Assembly (NCBI RefSeq): GCF_005869225.1
Contig: NZ_SWFP01000006.1
Coordinates: 124,001-188,000 of the forward strand
DNA from: Dyadobacter bucti
GTDB taxonomy: Bacteria; Bacteroidota; Bacteroidia; Cytophagales; Spirosomataceae
Reading direction: 5' to 3'
Length of the DNA: 64,000 bases
The notes under the pieces are model-generated. The model ran no database searches. It saw nothing but the letters and a program-made list of their open reading frames with translations, and was not told where the DNA came from. Made by a program: the position numbers and the translations under genes. The first letter of the stretch is position 1. Every line of letters begins with the position of its first letter. This document shows, one piece after another, positions 53,141-62,174 of this stretch.

Positions 53141-53980
53141 TTAGTTTGGTTTGATGGCGTCTTTTGGGGTTTTGGCGTATGACTTGGAGTAATTTCTGGG
53201 TTTCTGAGGGCCTATTGCCCATTCGATCGCGCCGAGGATGTGTTTTTTAAGATCTTCTTTTTCATAATCTCCTTTTTCATGTCCGAGCGATGTGTAAAAC
53301 GCACGGCCTCCGTCATATTCATGCCACCATACCGACGGGAACACAGTGCCAAAGGTATCCAACGCCTTGCCCGCAGGTTTTTGGATGGTTGTGTGGTCAT
53401 TAACTGCCAGCACATTCAGGTTTACGCCCAATTCCTTAATAAAATAGAACTCATCTTTTTCCCGGACCCATTTTTCCGGTAAATGTGCTAGTGACGGATT
53501 TTTCCTGTCGAGAATATTTACAGTAAAACCTTGCCCGGGCTCATGCCAGAAGAATGTTCCGCCCAGCATGTTTTTGAACCACTTCCAATTTCTCTCAGTG
53601 CCTGAGGCTGAATGCAGGCCCACGAAATTTCCTCCGGCCTGAATGTAGCGCATCAATGCAACGCGCTGTGCGTCGGTGTCAAACACGTCGTTGTTGGTAT
53701 TGGAAAAAACCAGAGCATCATACTGTTTCAGATTTCCATCGGTGAATTTTGAGGGATCGTCTGTCACATCTACTGCAAATCCATTTTGCTTGCCCAGTGC
53801 CTGAATAGCAGCTACTGAGCTTGCTATGTTGTCGTGCACATATCCTTTTCCATTTTTTGTGTAGACCAGAATTTTAACCTTGCTCCACTTGATCTTCTGC
53901 GCATAAGACTGGCCTGCCGATGTCAAAATTGCAAATAACAGAAAGCAAAAAAATGCGGTCAGGGGATTGTATTTTTTCAT
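53141..53980 (-). CDS. secreted ThuA family protein
   Basis: A 279-residue protein with a signal peptide (LLFAILTSAGQSYAQK). The ThuA domain spans most of the protein: KILVYTKNGKGYVHDNIA, QYDALVFSNTNNDVF, GGNFVGLHSASGTERNW, and GRAFYTSLGHEKGDYEKEDL. The fold is like class I glutamine amidotransferases, but the nucleophile place reads LHSAS without cysteine, as is normal in ThuA. Known members act on 3-keto-trehalose and related sugars. The neighbouring Tat-exported dehydrogenase and this protein form a periplasmic pair. The gene starts 141 bp after the SDR stop. Confidence 0.88.
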   Translation of the reverse strand: MKKYNPLTAFFCFLLFAILTSAGQSYAQKIKWSKVKILVYTKNGKGYVHDNIASSVAAIQALGKQNGFAVDVTDDPSKFTDGNLKQYDALVFSNTNNDVFDTDAQRVALMRYIQAGGNFVGLHSASGTERNWKWFKNMLGGTFFWHEPGQGFTVNILDRKNPSLAHLPEKWVREKDEFYFIKELGVNLNVLAVNDHTTIQKPAGKALDTFGTVFPSVWWHEYDGGRAFYTSLGHEKGDYEKEDLKKHILGAIEWAIGPQKPRNYSKSYAKTPKDAIKPN

Positions 53981-54121
53981 TTATGATTGGGTTTGGTATG
54001 TCTGTTTAAAAACGTTGCATTTCAGTTCATTACGGTCTGTAGTTAACTTCTTCTGGTAGAATGTAAGTATGTTCAATTCTGAATTTCAGGTCAACAATAA
54101 CATTACGATTCATTTTTTCTT

Positions 54122-54919
54122 TCAAAATCCAATAGAATTGCCGCCATCCACTGGCAAAGAAACACCCGTAATAAATTTGGCTGCTTCGGAAGACAGAAAC
54201 ACTGCGGCCCAGCCGATATCGTCCGGTTTGCCCCATATTCCCATGGGCGTCCGATCCATGGCTTTGTCGCGGCGGGAAGGATCGCCGTTCATGGCAGTGA
54301 GCATCATCGGAGTTTCGATAAATCCGGGGGCAATGGCATTGATCCTGACATTATGCGGTGAAAATTCAGTAGCGAGAGCTTTTACCATACCTCCTACCGC
54401 TGATTTGGAGGCTGTATAAGCAACCACCCTGTCGATTCCATACAGTGCCGCCATAGATGTGATCATCAGGACAGAACCTTTTTTGCGTTCGACCATCCTT
54501 TTGCCGCACTCCCGGGTAATGGAAAAAACCGCATGAAGGTTGGTTTGTACAATCCTGTCAAAATCATCATCTGTAACTTCCAGAGCGAACTTTTTCATGT
54601 TAATACCTGCGTTGTTGACTAGTATGTCAATCGGGCCAAGCGTGGTTTCAATAACCTGGATCAGATCCGGAATGGTTTTCAAATCCGTAATATCATTGAC
54701 AAAATAGCTGGCCCGCGAACCAAGCAATGCTACTGCTTCCTGTAAAACAGCTTCCCTTCTGCCGGTGATTGCAACTTTTGCGCCTGCCTGTACCAGACAG
54801 CGGGCAATATGTAAGCCAATCCCGCTTCCGCCACCGGTAACCAGTGCCAGTTTTCCTTCAAGTGAAAATATATCGGCAAATGATGTCCCTGCCTCTTGTG
54901 TCGAATTTGCTGTTTCCAT
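54122..54919 (-). CDS. SDR family oxidoreductase, probable fructuronate/mannonate oxidoreductase
   Basis: A 265-residue short-chain dehydrogenase. Cofactor motif LVTGGGSGIGLHIA near residue 27, structural NNAG, catalytic Ser in MITSMAALYG, and YTASKSA supplying Tyr and Lys. The C-terminal IAPGFIETPM is typical. It starts 15 bp after the mannonate dehydratase stop, so the two form an operon. In Bacteroidota an SDR commonly takes the place of UxuB and interconverts fructuronate and mannonate with NAD(H). The substrate is inferred from this context; without it, gluconate or 3-oxoacyl reductases would be equally possible. Confidence 0.87.
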   Translation of the reverse strand: METANSTQEAGTSFADIFSLEGKLALVTGGGSGIGLHIARCLVQAGAKVAITGRREAVLQEAVALLGSRASYFVNDITDLKTIPDLIQVIETTLGPIDILVNNAGINMKKFALEVTDDDFDRIVQTNLHAVFSITRECGKRMVERKKGSVLMITSMAALYGIDRVVAYTASKSAVGGMVKALATEFSPHNVRINAIAPGFIETPMMLTAMNGDPSRRDKAMDRTPMGIWGKPDDIGWAAVFLSSEAAKFITGVSLPVDGGNSIGF

Positions 54920-54934
54920 GTAAATTATTTGTAA

Positions 54935-56149
54935 TTAATTTTCCTGAGCCCTCGAAATAGCTATTTCCAGGCCGCGTAGTTCCGCCAGGGCTTTGAGCCT
55001 GCCGATTGCCGAGTAGCCGGGATAGGTCCGTTTTTGAAGATCGTCGAGCATTTGAAATCCGTGGTCGGGGCGCATAGGTAGGTTCGAATCAGAATATCCC
55101 CGCGATGCTCGTCTTTTTTCTTCTTCCAAAAATGCCTTTACCACAGCATACATATCCACATCGCCATCCAGATGCGGGGCTTCATGGAAGTTTTTGGCGT
55201 GACCATTCGGGAGACCGGTTTCTCTTTTAGTAGTTCTTAAATGAACAAAATGTATCCTGTCTCCGAAACGCTCCACCATTCCCGGCAAGTCATTGTCTTC
55301 TCTCACGCCCAGCGAACCCGTACAAAAAGTGATGCCGTTTGCACGATAATTGCTGGCTTGCAATAATTGTTCAAGATCAGATTCGGTGCTGACGACACGG
55401 GGCAAGCCGAGAAGCGACCGAGGTGGGTCGTCGGGGTGGATACACAGCTTAATCCCCAGTTCATCGGCGACGGGCGCGATTTGGCTGATAAAATAATAAA
55501 GGTGGTCGCGCAATTCCTTGTCTCCGATATGGGCATAGGCATTCAGCAAATCCTGAAAATTGGTCAGCTCAAAAGCCTCTTCCGAGCCGGGAAGACCAAG
55601 CAATACCGTATTGGTGAGTTCGGAAATTTCAGCCTGCGACATGTTTTGAAACTTCGCAAGCGCCGATTCCCGGATCTCTGGTTCGTAGTCTTCGGCGGCG
55701 CCCGGCCTTTTCAGGATATACATATCAAAAAGGGCAAAATCTTCCCAGACAAACCTTAGCGTTTTATGCCCCTGCGGGAAAGTATAATTCAGGGAAGTAC
55801 GCGACCAGTCGAGTACCGGCATGAAGTTATAGCAAACGGTATAGATGCCTGATTTTGCCAGATTTCGGAGCGAAGCTTTGTAATTTTCGATGTACAAGTC
55901 GCGGGAAGGAAGGCCTTTTTTAATGTCTTCATGCACTGGCAGACTTTCCACGACCAGCCAGTTCAAGGGAGTGTAATGGTCATTTCCTTCTTCGATGATC
56001 TGCTTCCGCTCCTCAATAGCTTCCGACGACCATACTTCTCCGACGGGTATCTGATGCAAAGCACTGACTATCCCGATACATCCGGCCTGGCGGATATCCA
56101 TCAGAGAAACAGGATCGTTAGGGCCGAACCAGCGCATGGTGTGTATCAT
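54935..56149 (-). CDS. uxuA: mannonate dehydratase
   Basis: A 404-residue UxuA-type dehydratase. Signature regions are MRWFGPNDPVSLMDIRQAGC at the N-terminus, KLCIHPDDPPRSLLGLPRVV (His for metal), TFCTGSLGVREDNDL and FHEAPHLDGDVDM. It removes water from D-mannonate to give 2-keto-3-deoxygluconate, using Fe2+/Mn2+, in the glucuronate pathway. It shares an operon with the SDR gene and is divergent from the LacI-type regulator, with a palindrome 49 bp upstream of the start. ATG at 56149 gives the common N-terminus with MRWFGP at residue 5. Confidence 0.95.
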   Translation of the reverse strand: MIHTMRWFGPNDPVSLMDIRQAGCIGIVSALHQIPVGEVWSSEAIEERKQIIEEGNDHYTPLNWLVVESLPVHEDIKKGLPSRDLYIENYKASLRNLAKSGIYTVCYNFMPVLDWSRTSLNYTFPQGHKTLRFVWEDFALFDMYILKRPGAAEDYEPEIRESALAKFQNMSQAEISELTNTVLLGLPGSEEAFELTNFQDLLNAYAHIGDKELRDHLYYFISQIAPVADELGIKLCIHPDDPPRSLLGLPRVVSTESDLEQLLQASNYRANGITFCTGSLGVREDNDLPGMVERFGDRIHFVHLRTTKRETGLPNGHAKNFHEAPHLDGDVDMYAVVKAFLEEEKRRASRGYSDSNLPMRPDHGFQMLDDLQKRTYPGYSAIGRLKALAELRGLEIAISRAQEN

Positions 56150-56197
56150 CTGGAAATTTATTTGTTATGGTATAAATATCTTAATATTAATTTGTAT

Positions 56198-56211
56198 TGC
56201 AATCGATTGCA
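56198..56211. promoter_or_regulatory. LacI-type operator between uxuA and the regulator gene
   Basis: TGCAATCGATTGCA is a perfect 14-bp palindrome with central CG, lying 49 bp before uxuA and 120 bp before the regulator gene. It shares the TGCAA...TTGCA frame with the 22-bp palindrome at 17771. Confidence 0.7.
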
Positions 56212-56331
56212 TAAATTTTGCAAAAAGTTCTGATCTTCACAACCGGAATCTGGTTTTGCATATTTTACTTGTTATGCCAGTTGACGACGTGGCGTCAGAT
56301 TTCCCTTACATTTGGTTGAAAAGAATTGAGT

Positions 56332-57363
56332 ATGGAGAAGGAGATTACGATTTACGATATCGCGAAAATACTGGGTTTGTCTCCGGCCACAGTTAGCAGG
56401 GCTTTGAATGATCATCCTGCGATCAATATCAATACCAAAACTTCAATTGTAACCAAAGCCAGTGAACTAGGTTATCGTTCCAATACTTTTGCAAGTAATT
56501 TGCGGAAGCGAAAAACCAACACGCTTGGCGTAATCGTCCCTCGCCTGAACAGTAATTTTATGTCTGCGGTGCTGGCCGGGATGGAAGAAGTAGCGAATGA
56601 AGCAGGGTATAACCTGATCATCAGCCAGTCCCTGGAATCGGTTAAAAAAGAAATTGCAAATGCCAGGACGATGTTCAACAGCATGGTGGATGGCTTATTG
56701 GCCTCTGTCGCCTATGATACAGACGATGCCGGTCATTTTGAAAGCTTTGTCGCAAAAGGTATCCCCGTTATTTTCTTTGACCGCATTATCGGTGATGCCC
56801 GGTTTTCCGGTGTTACAATCGATAATGTGAAGGCAGGTTACGAAGTGACCAGGCATCTGGTCGGACAAGGATGCAGCCGGATCCTGCATGTGACCGGAAA
56901 TTTGAAGAGAAATGTTTACGCCGGACGTATGGAAGGATATAAAAGGGCGATTGCCGAATTTGATCTTCCACAGGACGAATCCCTTATCCTGGTGACGGAT
57001 CTGGGGCAGGAGGCCGGAAAGGCAGCCGCGCAATATCTGCACACTTTACCGGCACGGCCTGACGGCATTTTCCTGGCCAGCGACGTTTGTGCGGTGAGTT
57101 GTATCCAGGCATTGAAAGAAATCGGTTATGTAGTCCCGGGCGATGTAGCGGTAGCAGGGTTCAATAATGATCCGGTTTCACAGGTAATCGAGCCTAATCT
57201 CACCACTGTGCACTATCCGGGCGATCAGATAGGTCAGGTAGCTGTGAAAACAATGATCAATCATTTGAACGGGCACAGCAGCATTCATCCCGCCAGCAGC
57301 ATAATTCTGGATTCGGAACTGATCATAAGAGGTTCTTCTCTGCGCAAAAAGAAGGGTAATTAA
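56332..57363 (+). CDS. LacI family transcriptional regulator
   Basis: A 343-residue LacI/GalR repressor. The HTH is at residues about 5-25 (ITIYDIAKILGLSPATVSRA) with the hinge LRKRKTNTLGVIVPRL, then a periplasmic-binding-protein-like domain (DGIFLASDVCAVSCIQALKE). It probably senses a hexuronate intermediate such as 2-keto-3-deoxygluconate and represses uxuA and perhaps itself through the palindrome at 56198. It is divergent from uxuA, which supports this. The ATG at 56332 is chosen over a TTG six bases upstream. The next gene begins only 70 bp downstream and may be cotranscribed. Confidence 0.92.
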   Translation: MEKEITIYDIAKILGLSPATVSRALNDHPAININTKTSIVTKASELGYRSNTFASNLRKRKTNTLGVIVPRLNSNFMSAVLAGMEEVANEAGYNLIISQSLESVKKEIANARTMFNSMVDGLLASVAYDTDDAGHFESFVAKGIPVIFFDRIIGDARFSGVTIDNVKAGYEVTRHLVGQGCSRILHVTGNLKRNVYAGRMEGYKRAIAEFDLPQDESLILVTDLGQEAGKAAAQYLHTLPARPDGIFLASDVCAVSCIQALKEIGYVVPGDVAVAGFNNDPVSQVIEPNLTTVHYPGDQIGQVAVKTMINHLNGHSSIHPASSIILDSELIIRGSSLRKKKGN

Positions 57364-57432
57364 GTGGTTAGATCTCCTTTTACTACCAACATACCTTTCC
57401 GGTGTTTCCTGTTAATTCTATTTTTAAAACAA

Positions 57433-58533
57433 ATGAGAAGTTTACTGTGGTTAACTGTCATGCTGGTATCCCTGCCCGCACTGGCGCAGCATGACGATTT
57501 GATCGATATATCCCTGAAACCTTTCTGGAAGAGTAAGATCATGTATAATGAATCGGTCATGATGGTCTCGAAAGACGGAAAACAGCCTGAGTCAAGACTC
57601 TTATTCAAGCCCCGGCGAATTTTGTCCGTCAGCAATTCCGGACTAGATACCGTCTATAAAGAGCATGTGGACTGGGAATATAAGGATGGAAGGATTGTAT
57701 TGCTGCCCGGATCGAAAGCAGTTTTTATGACCGATTCGCAGTTGAATGCGGATTCGGCAAAAAAGTTTTTCCCGAAAAAAGGTGGGGGCAGAGTGCTTCA
57801 CCAGGAAGGAGATTTTTTTCATCAGCGCCAGTTGGCGGTGACTTATAAACATCGCCGCAATGAATGGAAGGGACTAATTCCTGTTTTTAAACCTGATGCC
57901 TTACCCGTCACCATTGATGCGTTGCGGAATAAAAAACCTGTCAGGATTCTATTGTATGGCGACAGCATTGCTGCCGGGGCCAATTCGAGTGGGAGGGCAG
58001 GAGCGGATCCAAAGCTGCCGGACTGGGGAACGCTCGTGGTTGAGAAGTTAAAGAGGCATTATCAGGGTAACATCAATTTTACCAATACAGCCGTCGGCGG
58101 CAAAACGTCCAAATGGGGACTGGAAACGATTAAGGAGAATGTGATTGCGCATAGTCCCGATCTGGTGATCCTGGCATTTGGTATGAATGACGGAACCGGC
58201 AAGCTTGACCCTCAGAAGTTTAAGGACAATATCAGTGGTATGATCAGTCAGGTCAGGGAAAGCAATAAAAATGCTGAATTTATCCTTATCGCAACGATGC
58301 TTCCTAATCCGGAGTCACTTTTTGAGGGAACGCAGCCTGAATTTGCGAAGGTTCTGGAGGAATTGGTCGCTCCCGGCATTACTATGGTGGATATGTCGGC
58401 GGTACACCGGGAATTGTTAAAGCACAAATCGTATCAGGACATGACCGGAAACAACATCAATCACCCCAACGATTTCCTGATCCGCTGGTATGCACAGGAA
58501 ATTCTCGGGGTTTTGATTGATCAAGGATATTGA
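57433..58533 (+). CDS. SGNH/GDSL hydrolase, secreted
   Basis: A 366-residue esterase with a signal peptide (LWLTVMLVSLPALAQ). Residues about 25-150 are a beta-rich N-terminal domain, and the SGNH domain follows: block I VRILLYGDSIAAGANSS (nucleophile Ser), GGKTSKWG (block II), LVILAFGMNDG (block III, Asn) and NHPNDFLIRW (block V, His). It would remove acetyl or other ester groups from polysaccharides in the periplasm. It follows the LacI gene. A GTG at 57364 would add 23 residues and was rejected because the signal peptide begins at the ATG. The polysaccharide is unknown. Confidence 0.88.
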   Translation: MRSLLWLTVMLVSLPALAQHDDLIDISLKPFWKSKIMYNESVMMVSKDGKQPESRLLFKPRRILSVSNSGLDTVYKEHVDWEYKDGRIVLLPGSKAVFMTDSQLNADSAKKFFPKKGGGRVLHQEGDFFHQRQLAVTYKHRRNEWKGLIPVFKPDALPVTIDALRNKKPVRILLYGDSIAAGANSSGRAGADPKLPDWGTLVVEKLKRHYQGNINFTNTAVGGKTSKWGLETIKENVIAHSPDLVILAFGMNDGTGKLDPQKFKDNISGMISQVRESNKNAEFILIATMLPNPESLFEGTQPEFAKVLEELVAPGITMVDMSAVHRELLKHKSYQDMTGNNINHPNDFLIRWYAQEILGVLIDQGY

Positions 58534-58539
58534 TTGAAG

Positions 58540-59928
58540 TTACATCCTCTTCACATCCACAACAAATATCTGTTGCGAAGCATTTCCACCGTTTTCTGCT
58601 TTAACCAAACGATTGAATGCGATTTTGGTCCCGTCGGGTGACCATACTGTGTTTGTCGGTGCCGGAGTTGTCGGTTTTGTCAATATCCGAAGCCTCTCTT
58701 CAAACGGTGCGTTTCCGGTAGCGCACAATACGATGCTGCCTTTGAAAACATAACTAACGTGTTTTCCGTCGGGATGCCAGCGGATATTTCCGGAGGGATC
58801 GGCATCATGCTGGGTCAGTTGCGCAGGCTGACCACCATTGGGGGAAATGGTAAAAACCTGTCCAATGCCGTTTTGATCTTTGGCAAAAAATGCCAGGCTG
58901 CTTCCATCCGGTGAAGATCTGACAATGCCCGTGCAACCTGGATATGCGGCGTCCGCGGTGAACGTCAGCCTTCTCTGAACCGTGCCTTTTGGCGGCATTG
59001 GGAAATCTGTGGCGGTTCCTTCCAACGGTCCGTTTTCACCTGCCTTTGTAATGTCATCGGGGATATCCACAATGAAGACTTCGGTCACTTCTTTTCCGTT
59101 TTTGTCTTTTACAGTTCCCAGGAAAGCCCTCGCTATCTGCCGGTGGCCATTTTTGTGTACATAACCGTTCGCTCCGACCCAGCTGTCACTGGCGGCATGG
59201 CTGATCTCGTCGGTTCCCGGTGCAGGCTCAGGCACCGTGCGGACCACCAGTGCACTGAACCATTCGCCGGAAATATTTTCACTGTTTTGATCAACGTGTA
59301 CAGGCTTTATTTTCCTGGAAACCCCTATTGTTCTTAAATTTTTCTTTTGTCCCGTGGAATCTTCCAGGGCCTTCAGTATCGCATCATTATAAGTATATCC
59401 GATCCACTGTCCGTCGCCGCTCCATTCGTGCCGGTGCGTGCCTCCGCGTAGTGCGCCGGGCGTAAACGGGAATGTAACATCGCGGGCATCCATGTAAACC
59501 GGTACTCCCGGATTAGAATCTTCAATGATCACGCCAGTTCTCCTCCATTGCTGGTAAGGATTTTCCCTGGTACTGGTTGCCAGCCCATGAATGAAGACAA
59601 CCGCGTTTTCCTTCGGGCTGTAACTGACAGCGCCTGCACCGGGGCCCCAGATTTCATTGTTTTTTATCTCAAATAATATGTTCTTCTCACCGGTCTCGAT
59701 ATTTACCTTTTCGATTTTTGCCGAAGCTGCAATTCCCCCGTCGTCAGTACGCGTGTCGTAAACCAGCCATTTTCCGTCCGGCGAAAAATTGTCGTTGTTG
59801 TCCAGGTCGTGGTGGTAGTTCAGGTCGTTTGTGATCTGCTTTTCGTTGGTATCGGCTTCTTTCTGACAGGATAGCATGGGCATAAAAAGGAATAAAATTA
59901 AAAATACGTTGAGTCCGGGAGTATGCAT
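58540..59928 (-). CDS. DUF3748 beta-propeller lipoprotein
   Basis: A 462-residue lipoprotein (MHTPGLNVFLILFLFMPMLS then Cys) with TolB/WD40-like repeats typical of DUF3748: NDNFSPDGKWLVYDTRTDD, VSYSPKENAVVFIHG, RHEWSGDGQWIGYTYND, IRWHPDGKHVSYVF and VWSPDGTKIAFNR. The propeller probably binds sugars or proteins at the outer membrane; no catalytic residues are evident. It is the last gene of a minus-strand operon, 5 bp after the stop of the propeller/helical-domain gene, and it is convergent with the SGNH gene (6-bp gap). An in-frame extension to 59994 was rejected. Confidence 0.82.
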   Translation of the reverse strand: MHTPGLNVFLILFLFMPMLSCQKEADTNEKQITNDLNYHHDLDNNDNFSPDGKWLVYDTRTDDGGIAASAKIEKVNIETGEKNILFEIKNNEIWGPGAGAVSYSPKENAVVFIHGLATSTRENPYQQWRRTGVIIEDSNPGVPVYMDARDVTFPFTPGALRGGTHRHEWSGDGQWIGYTYNDAILKALEDSTGQKKNLRTIGVSRKIKPVHVDQNSENISGEWFSALVVRTVPEPAPGTDEISHAASDSWVGANGYVHKNGHRQIARAFLGTVKDKNGKEVTEVFIVDIPDDITKAGENGPLEGTATDFPMPPKGTVQRRLTFTADAAYPGCTGIVRSSPDGSSLAFFAKDQNGIGQVFTISPNGGQPAQLTQHDADPSGNIRWHPDGKHVSYVFKGSIVLCATGNAPFEERLRILTKPTTPAPTNTVWSPDGTKIAFNRLVKAENGGNASQQIFVVDVKRM

Positions 59929-59933
59929 AAGAC

Positions 59934-62174
59934 CTATTTTTGAGGTGTACTGATCACGCCTAGATATCTCCCCATCCAGTAAGGCAGCAGCCAAATGTCG
60001 CCGGCGCTATGCTCCGACCGGCCGTTCCCTCCGGTTCTGTCGAGGTTAAACATATTCGCGTTGTGGCGTTGTACCGGACGTTCATCAGGCGGAAGCACTT
60101 CCTTCGTAGTTTGTTTACGGAAATCCGGTGTGATCAGATCAATATCCTTGCGGTGGCTGTTTTTGATTGTCCAGTCTATCAGGTCCAGCGGATGTTCCTG
60201 CAGGTACCACACAGCTTCGTTCAGATCAAATTCATCGGCACCTGTCAGTGCTGTGAAAATGTTCCATGCACCTTCTTTTTCAGGTCTCTCTGCTTTCCAG
60301 TGGTCAATGATGGATTCTTTGTATTTAGCTTTCAGTGTATCATTGAAAGCATAGCGGTACAATCCCCAGTAACCCACAAAATACATTTCATCATCCGAGT
60401 GGTTCCAGCCGTCCGACATGTGTTTGGCGTGCTCGTCTGCGTCTTCCGGCGCTTTACCAATCACGCTCATAGGTCGCATCATGTTTTCCAGATAACCGTA
60501 TTTCGTCATGAGTTCAAAGGCTTTTTCCTTATATTTTTCTTTTTTGGTAAAATGGTACGCCGTCTGGAGCATGGCGATGATATTAGAGGAATTCAGTTTC
60601 CTGTCGCCCACATTTTCCGGGAAAGCATTGACATACTCGGGGTTCCATTTGCCCCACATCGTAGGTTTACCATCGTAATCGATCAGGTACATGTTGTTTT
60701 TCACAATATGTGACATCACCGTATCAATCAGCGCAATAGCCCTGGTTTGCATGGAGGGTTCATCAATGAGCTCAGCCATCGCGCCAAAGGCGAAAATATG
60801 ACCGATTACTTCGTCGCTGCTGGTGGTCGACTTCCAATCCCATTCCTTTTCAGGCGAATGCTGCCAGCGCTCCGCGTCGTGAAGTTCGCTGATATGTCCG
60901 GCCCGTTCAAAAGATCTTGCAGGAAAACCGGGTACCGGGTTGATGGAATACAATCTTTCCATAGCATCCAGCGACTCGCGGCAGTTTTGAAGAGCGGCAG
61001 AGTCTTTAGTTACAGCATATCTGAAAATTTCTCCGCCAAGGTACATAGAGGTCCAAAGTCCGTCATTGTCGGAATCTTCCATGGACCCGGTTGAGAGCTT
61101 ACCATGCTCCATACCGGAAAGTGTCGCGTTGAAGCCGTTCCGGATGTGTCTGAGCCTGACTTGTTGTTCAAAAAACATAGCTTTTTCTTCCAGCGTCATT
61201 TTTTTGAAGACAATCTGACCCAATCCCGCTGTCGTCAGCACGAGAACAGAGTTTTCCGGGCCTTCTGAAATATGGATCACTTTGTTACCCGGCAGCCAGC
61301 GTTCTCCGTAGTAATAGTCAAATTTCCCGTCGGCCCGAAGTGCGAATGCACCATCATTACTTCCAAACCATACTTTCCCGTTAATTTCTTTGACTGCCGT
61401 AATATGGGCAGACGGCAGTTTTTTGTTAATAGCGCCTGTTTGTTTTTTGGCTGCTACGTCAAAAGTAATGTACCCGTCAGTCGTGCCAATGATCAGGTTT
61501 TTACCTTGATCAGCCAGGTCGAAAGCCGTAAAATCGGAACCGTCAAATACCTTCGTAAGCTGGTTGCCGGCAGCGGAAAATGTAGACAGGGATTTTTTTC
61601 CAAGAATCCAGAACTGATTTGCCTGCTGCTGATAAATAATCGCTATTGCTTCGTCACCGGACAGATCTCTGGCCCAAAGCGTCTTCGAATCTTTGATCAG
61701 TTGCAAAGATTTACCGTCAGAAACGAGGAATTCGAAATCCTTGCCCCCGCAGAAAATGGCCGCTCCCGGGAGCCCGTGCCTCGATAAAAGTTTGCCGGCC
61801 CAGGCATTGCTGAAAACGACCGAATCGCTTAGATACACGATCTGCTGGTCATAAAGTCCTGTGGCGGCTATTTTTTTATCTGTCAAAAAACGATATGACT
61901 TGTCGGGATCAAGGCTGCCGGGATACAGGAATTTCCCATCATAGGGATGCAGCATGCCCTCTTTGGAAAATACTTTGATGGCCCCGTTGCGGTCCGAAAA
62001 TGCTTGCAGCAAATGGTTGCTGATGGTGTCACTGTAATATTTTACACTAAGGTCCTGTGTAAAAGGCTTGTCTTCATACACAGGCTGCTTTGCTGAATTT
62101 TTCGAGCAGGCATATATCCCGGCAAGACCGAGTGACAGAAAAAAGAAATAAAGGGATTTACGCATCAGAATCAT
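59934..62174 (-). CDS. lipoprotein with propeller and C-terminal helical (toroid-like) domain
   Basis: A 746-residue exported lipoprotein (lipobox GLAGIYACSKN). Residues about 30-330 show propeller-like repeats (VKEINGKVWFGSNDGAFAL). Residues about 340-746 are mainly helical with aromatic-rich segments (LGGEIFRYAVTKDSAALQNC, DGWNHSDDEMYFVGYWGLYR), resembling the (alpha/alpha) barrels of polysaccharide lyases and unsaturated glycosidases; no family match is certain. The end WLLPYWMGRYLGVI recurs in the partial protein at 63389. The start ATG overlaps the upstream stop (ATGA), a sign of coupling. I cannot name a reaction; a glycan-active role is suggested by position only. Confidence 0.7.
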   Translation of the reverse strand: MILMRKSLYFFFLSLGLAGIYACSKNSAKQPVYEDKPFTQDLSVKYYSDTISNHLLQAFSDRNGAIKVFSKEGMLHPYDGKFLYPGSLDPDKSYRFLTDKKIAATGLYDQQIVYLSDSVVFSNAWAGKLLSRHGLPGAAIFCGGKDFEFLVSDGKSLQLIKDSKTLWARDLSGDEAIAIIYQQQANQFWILGKKSLSTFSAAGNQLTKVFDGSDFTAFDLADQGKNLIIGTTDGYITFDVAAKKQTGAINKKLPSAHITAVKEINGKVWFGSNDGAFALRADGKFDYYYGERWLPGNKVIHISEGPENSVLVLTTAGLGQIVFKKMTLEEKAMFFEQQVRLRHIRNGFNATLSGMEHGKLSTGSMEDSDNDGLWTSMYLGGEIFRYAVTKDSAALQNCRESLDAMERLYSINPVPGFPARSFERAGHISELHDAERWQHSPEKEWDWKSTTSSDEVIGHIFAFGAMAELIDEPSMQTRAIALIDTVMSHIVKNNMYLIDYDGKPTMWGKWNPEYVNAFPENVGDRKLNSSNIIAMLQTAYHFTKKEKYKEKAFELMTKYGYLENMMRPMSVIGKAPEDADEHAKHMSDGWNHSDDEMYFVGYWGLYRYAFNDTLKAKYKESIIDHWKAERPEKEGAWNIFTALTGADEFDLNEAVWYLQEHPLDLIDWTIKNSHRKDIDLITPDFRKQTTKEVLPPDERPVQRHNANMFNLDRTGGNGRSEHSAGDIWLLPYWMGRYLGVISTPQK

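Noticed and set aside
52986..53222. Upstream extension of the Tat-exported Gfo gene
   Set aside because: It would overlap the ThuA gene and put 79 unlikely residues before the twin-arginine signal.
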